NCBI GenBank assembly: GCA_027065245.1 | Contig: JAMOOS010000115.1 | Location: 1-13,569 of the forward strand | Length of the DNA: 13,569 nucleotides | Direction of reading: 5' to 3' | Origin: Desulfuromonadaceae bacterium | GTDB taxonomy: Bacteria; Desulfobacterota; Desulfuromonadia; Desulfuromonadales; Desulfuromonadaceae | In this document: piece by piece, positions 12,820 to 13,569 of the stretch | Position numbering within the stretch: the first letter of the stretch is position 1 | How the letters are laid out: every line of letters begins with the position of its first letter | Translations under genes and position numbers: made by a program | Notes under the pieces: model-generated | The model's database searches: none | Told to the model about the DNA's origin: nothing | What the model saw: only the letters and a program-made list of their open reading frames with translations

Positions 12820-13569
12820 ATGGAAAAACAGACTCAAGTGGTGCTGTGCTGGCACATGCATCAGCCCTATTATCGCGATGGTCTCGACGGTAACTACCGT
12901 CTGCCGTGGGTCTATCTGCATGCCATCAAGGATTATACCGATATGGCGGCGCATCTGGAGGCGTTTGCGACGGCGCGGGTGGTGGTGAATTTTGCTCCGG
13001 TGCTGCTGGAACAACTGGACGACTACGCTACCCAGTTGCGTAGCTGGCTGAAAGACGGTCTGCCCATGCGCGATCCGCTCCTCAACCTGGTGGCGGGGGA
13101 AACCCCCATTCCCGACGATCCCGAAGGGCGCGCCGAGATCATCCGCGCCTGTCAGCGTCTGCATGCGCCCACCATGGTCGATCCGTACCCGCAGTTTCGC
13201 GCCCTGGTGGATATCGCTCGGCAGCAGTACAGCGACGGCGAGCTCGATTCGGCGCGCATCCGTTATCTGAGCGCCCAGTTTTTTGTCGATCTGCTCATGT
13301 GGTATCATCTGGCGTGGCTGGGCAGCAGCGTGAAGGAGAGCGACGCGCGGGTAAAACGGTTGCTGGGGCGGAAGAATATCTTTACCCGTGTCGACCAGTT
13401 GCTGCTGATGGAGGTGCTGGCGGAACTGCTGGCGGGGATTATCCCCCGCTATCGCGCTCTGGCCGACGCCGGGCGCATCGAGTTGTCCATGACACCCTAC
13501 GGCCACCCGATTTTGCCGCTGCTCATCGATTTTACCGTGATGCATGCCGCCGACCCGGCAGCGGAAATC
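12820..13569 (+). CDS. Glycoside hydrolase family 57 protein, 3' partial
   Basis: The first 250 codons of a larger protein, open to the window end. The N-terminus MEKQTQVVLCWHMHQPYYRD contains the GH57 signature WHMHQPYY (11-18), whose histidines line the active site. LPWVYLHAIKDYTDMAAHLE (about 28-47) and ELSMTPYGHPILPLL (about 224-238) are further GH57 blocks. GH57 enzymes are alpha-retaining hydrolases or branching enzymes acting on alpha-glucans; the catalytic glutamate and aspartate needed to tell amylase, amylopullulanase or branching enzyme apart lie beyond the window. Placement after glgC points to glycogen remodelling or degradation. The ATG has only a weak GAGA-type site upstream and follows the REP-like element by 21 bp. 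Confidence 0.93.
   Translation, partial: MEKQTQVVLCWHMHQPYYRDGLDGNYRLPWVYLHAIKDYTDMAAHLEAFATARVVVNFAPVLLEQLDDYATQLRSWLKDGLPMRDPLLNLVAGETPIPDDPEGRAEIIRACQRLHAPTMVDPYPQFRALVDIARQQYSDGELDSARIRYLSAQFFVDLLMWYHLAWLGSSVKESDARVKRLLGRKNIFTRVDQLLLMEVLAELLAGIIPRYRALADAGRIELSMTPYGHPILPLLIDFTVMHAADPAAEI

Noticed and set aside
12796..13545. A 249-codon minus-strand frame at the right end
   Set aside because: The plus strand encodes an open GH57 N-terminus with clear signatures; the minus frame looks like its shadow.

Overview
The window looks like chromosomal DNA of a Gram-negative bacterium. The signs are a TonB-dependent outer-membrane receptor, a lipobox-bearing LemA lipoprotein and a ChaN/Tiki-type protein. 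The gene mix (GAF-GGDEF cyclase, SfsA, TmcAL, LemA/TPM proteins, GlgC beside a GH57 enzyme) and the moderately high GC suggest Desulfuromonadales (Geobacter, Pelobacter or Desulfuromonas-like). That placement is inference and no marker gene here proves it.

Layout, left: the 3' part of a ChaN-family protein with a C-terminal PDZ domain (+) ends 6 bp from the end of a TonB-dependent receptor gene (-). The receptor has a good sigma70-type promoter and a strong 23-bp dyad upstream. Divergent from it is a GAF-GGDEF diguanylate cyclase (+), followed by a bidirectional hairpin terminator shared with tRNA-Thr(CGT) (-), which has its own promoter.

Centre: a compact four-gene (+) run encodes a MazG-like pyrophosphohydrolase, the manganese exporter MntP, SfsA and the tRNA-Met cytidine acetate ligase TmcAL. 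The first pair overlaps by 8 bp and a hairpin sits between mntP and sfsA. After it comes a low-GC ccdAB toxin-antitoxin cassette with its own promoter and twin palindromic operator. Facing it is a (-) operon, lemA - ygcG-like TPM protein - membrane TPM protein. Divergent from lemA is a YkgJ-type cysteine-cluster protein.

Right: a glycogen/alpha-glucan cluster (+) of glucokinase, ADP-glucose pyrophosphorylase (GlgC) and the first 250 codons of a GH57 glycoside hydrolase. Glucokinase makes glucose-6-phosphate; after phosphoglucomutase (not in the window) GlgC makes ADP-glucose; the GH57 protein presumably remodels or degrades the glucan. A REP-like hairpin begins in the glgC stop codon and fills most of the gap to the GH57 gene.

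No complete novel system is obvious. The best leads are the unexplained dyad between the receptor and the cyclase, the REP-like hairpin, the acquired ccdAB cassette, the ChaN-PDZ/TonB-receptor pair, and the TPM protein whose domain is interrupted by a membrane hairpin.
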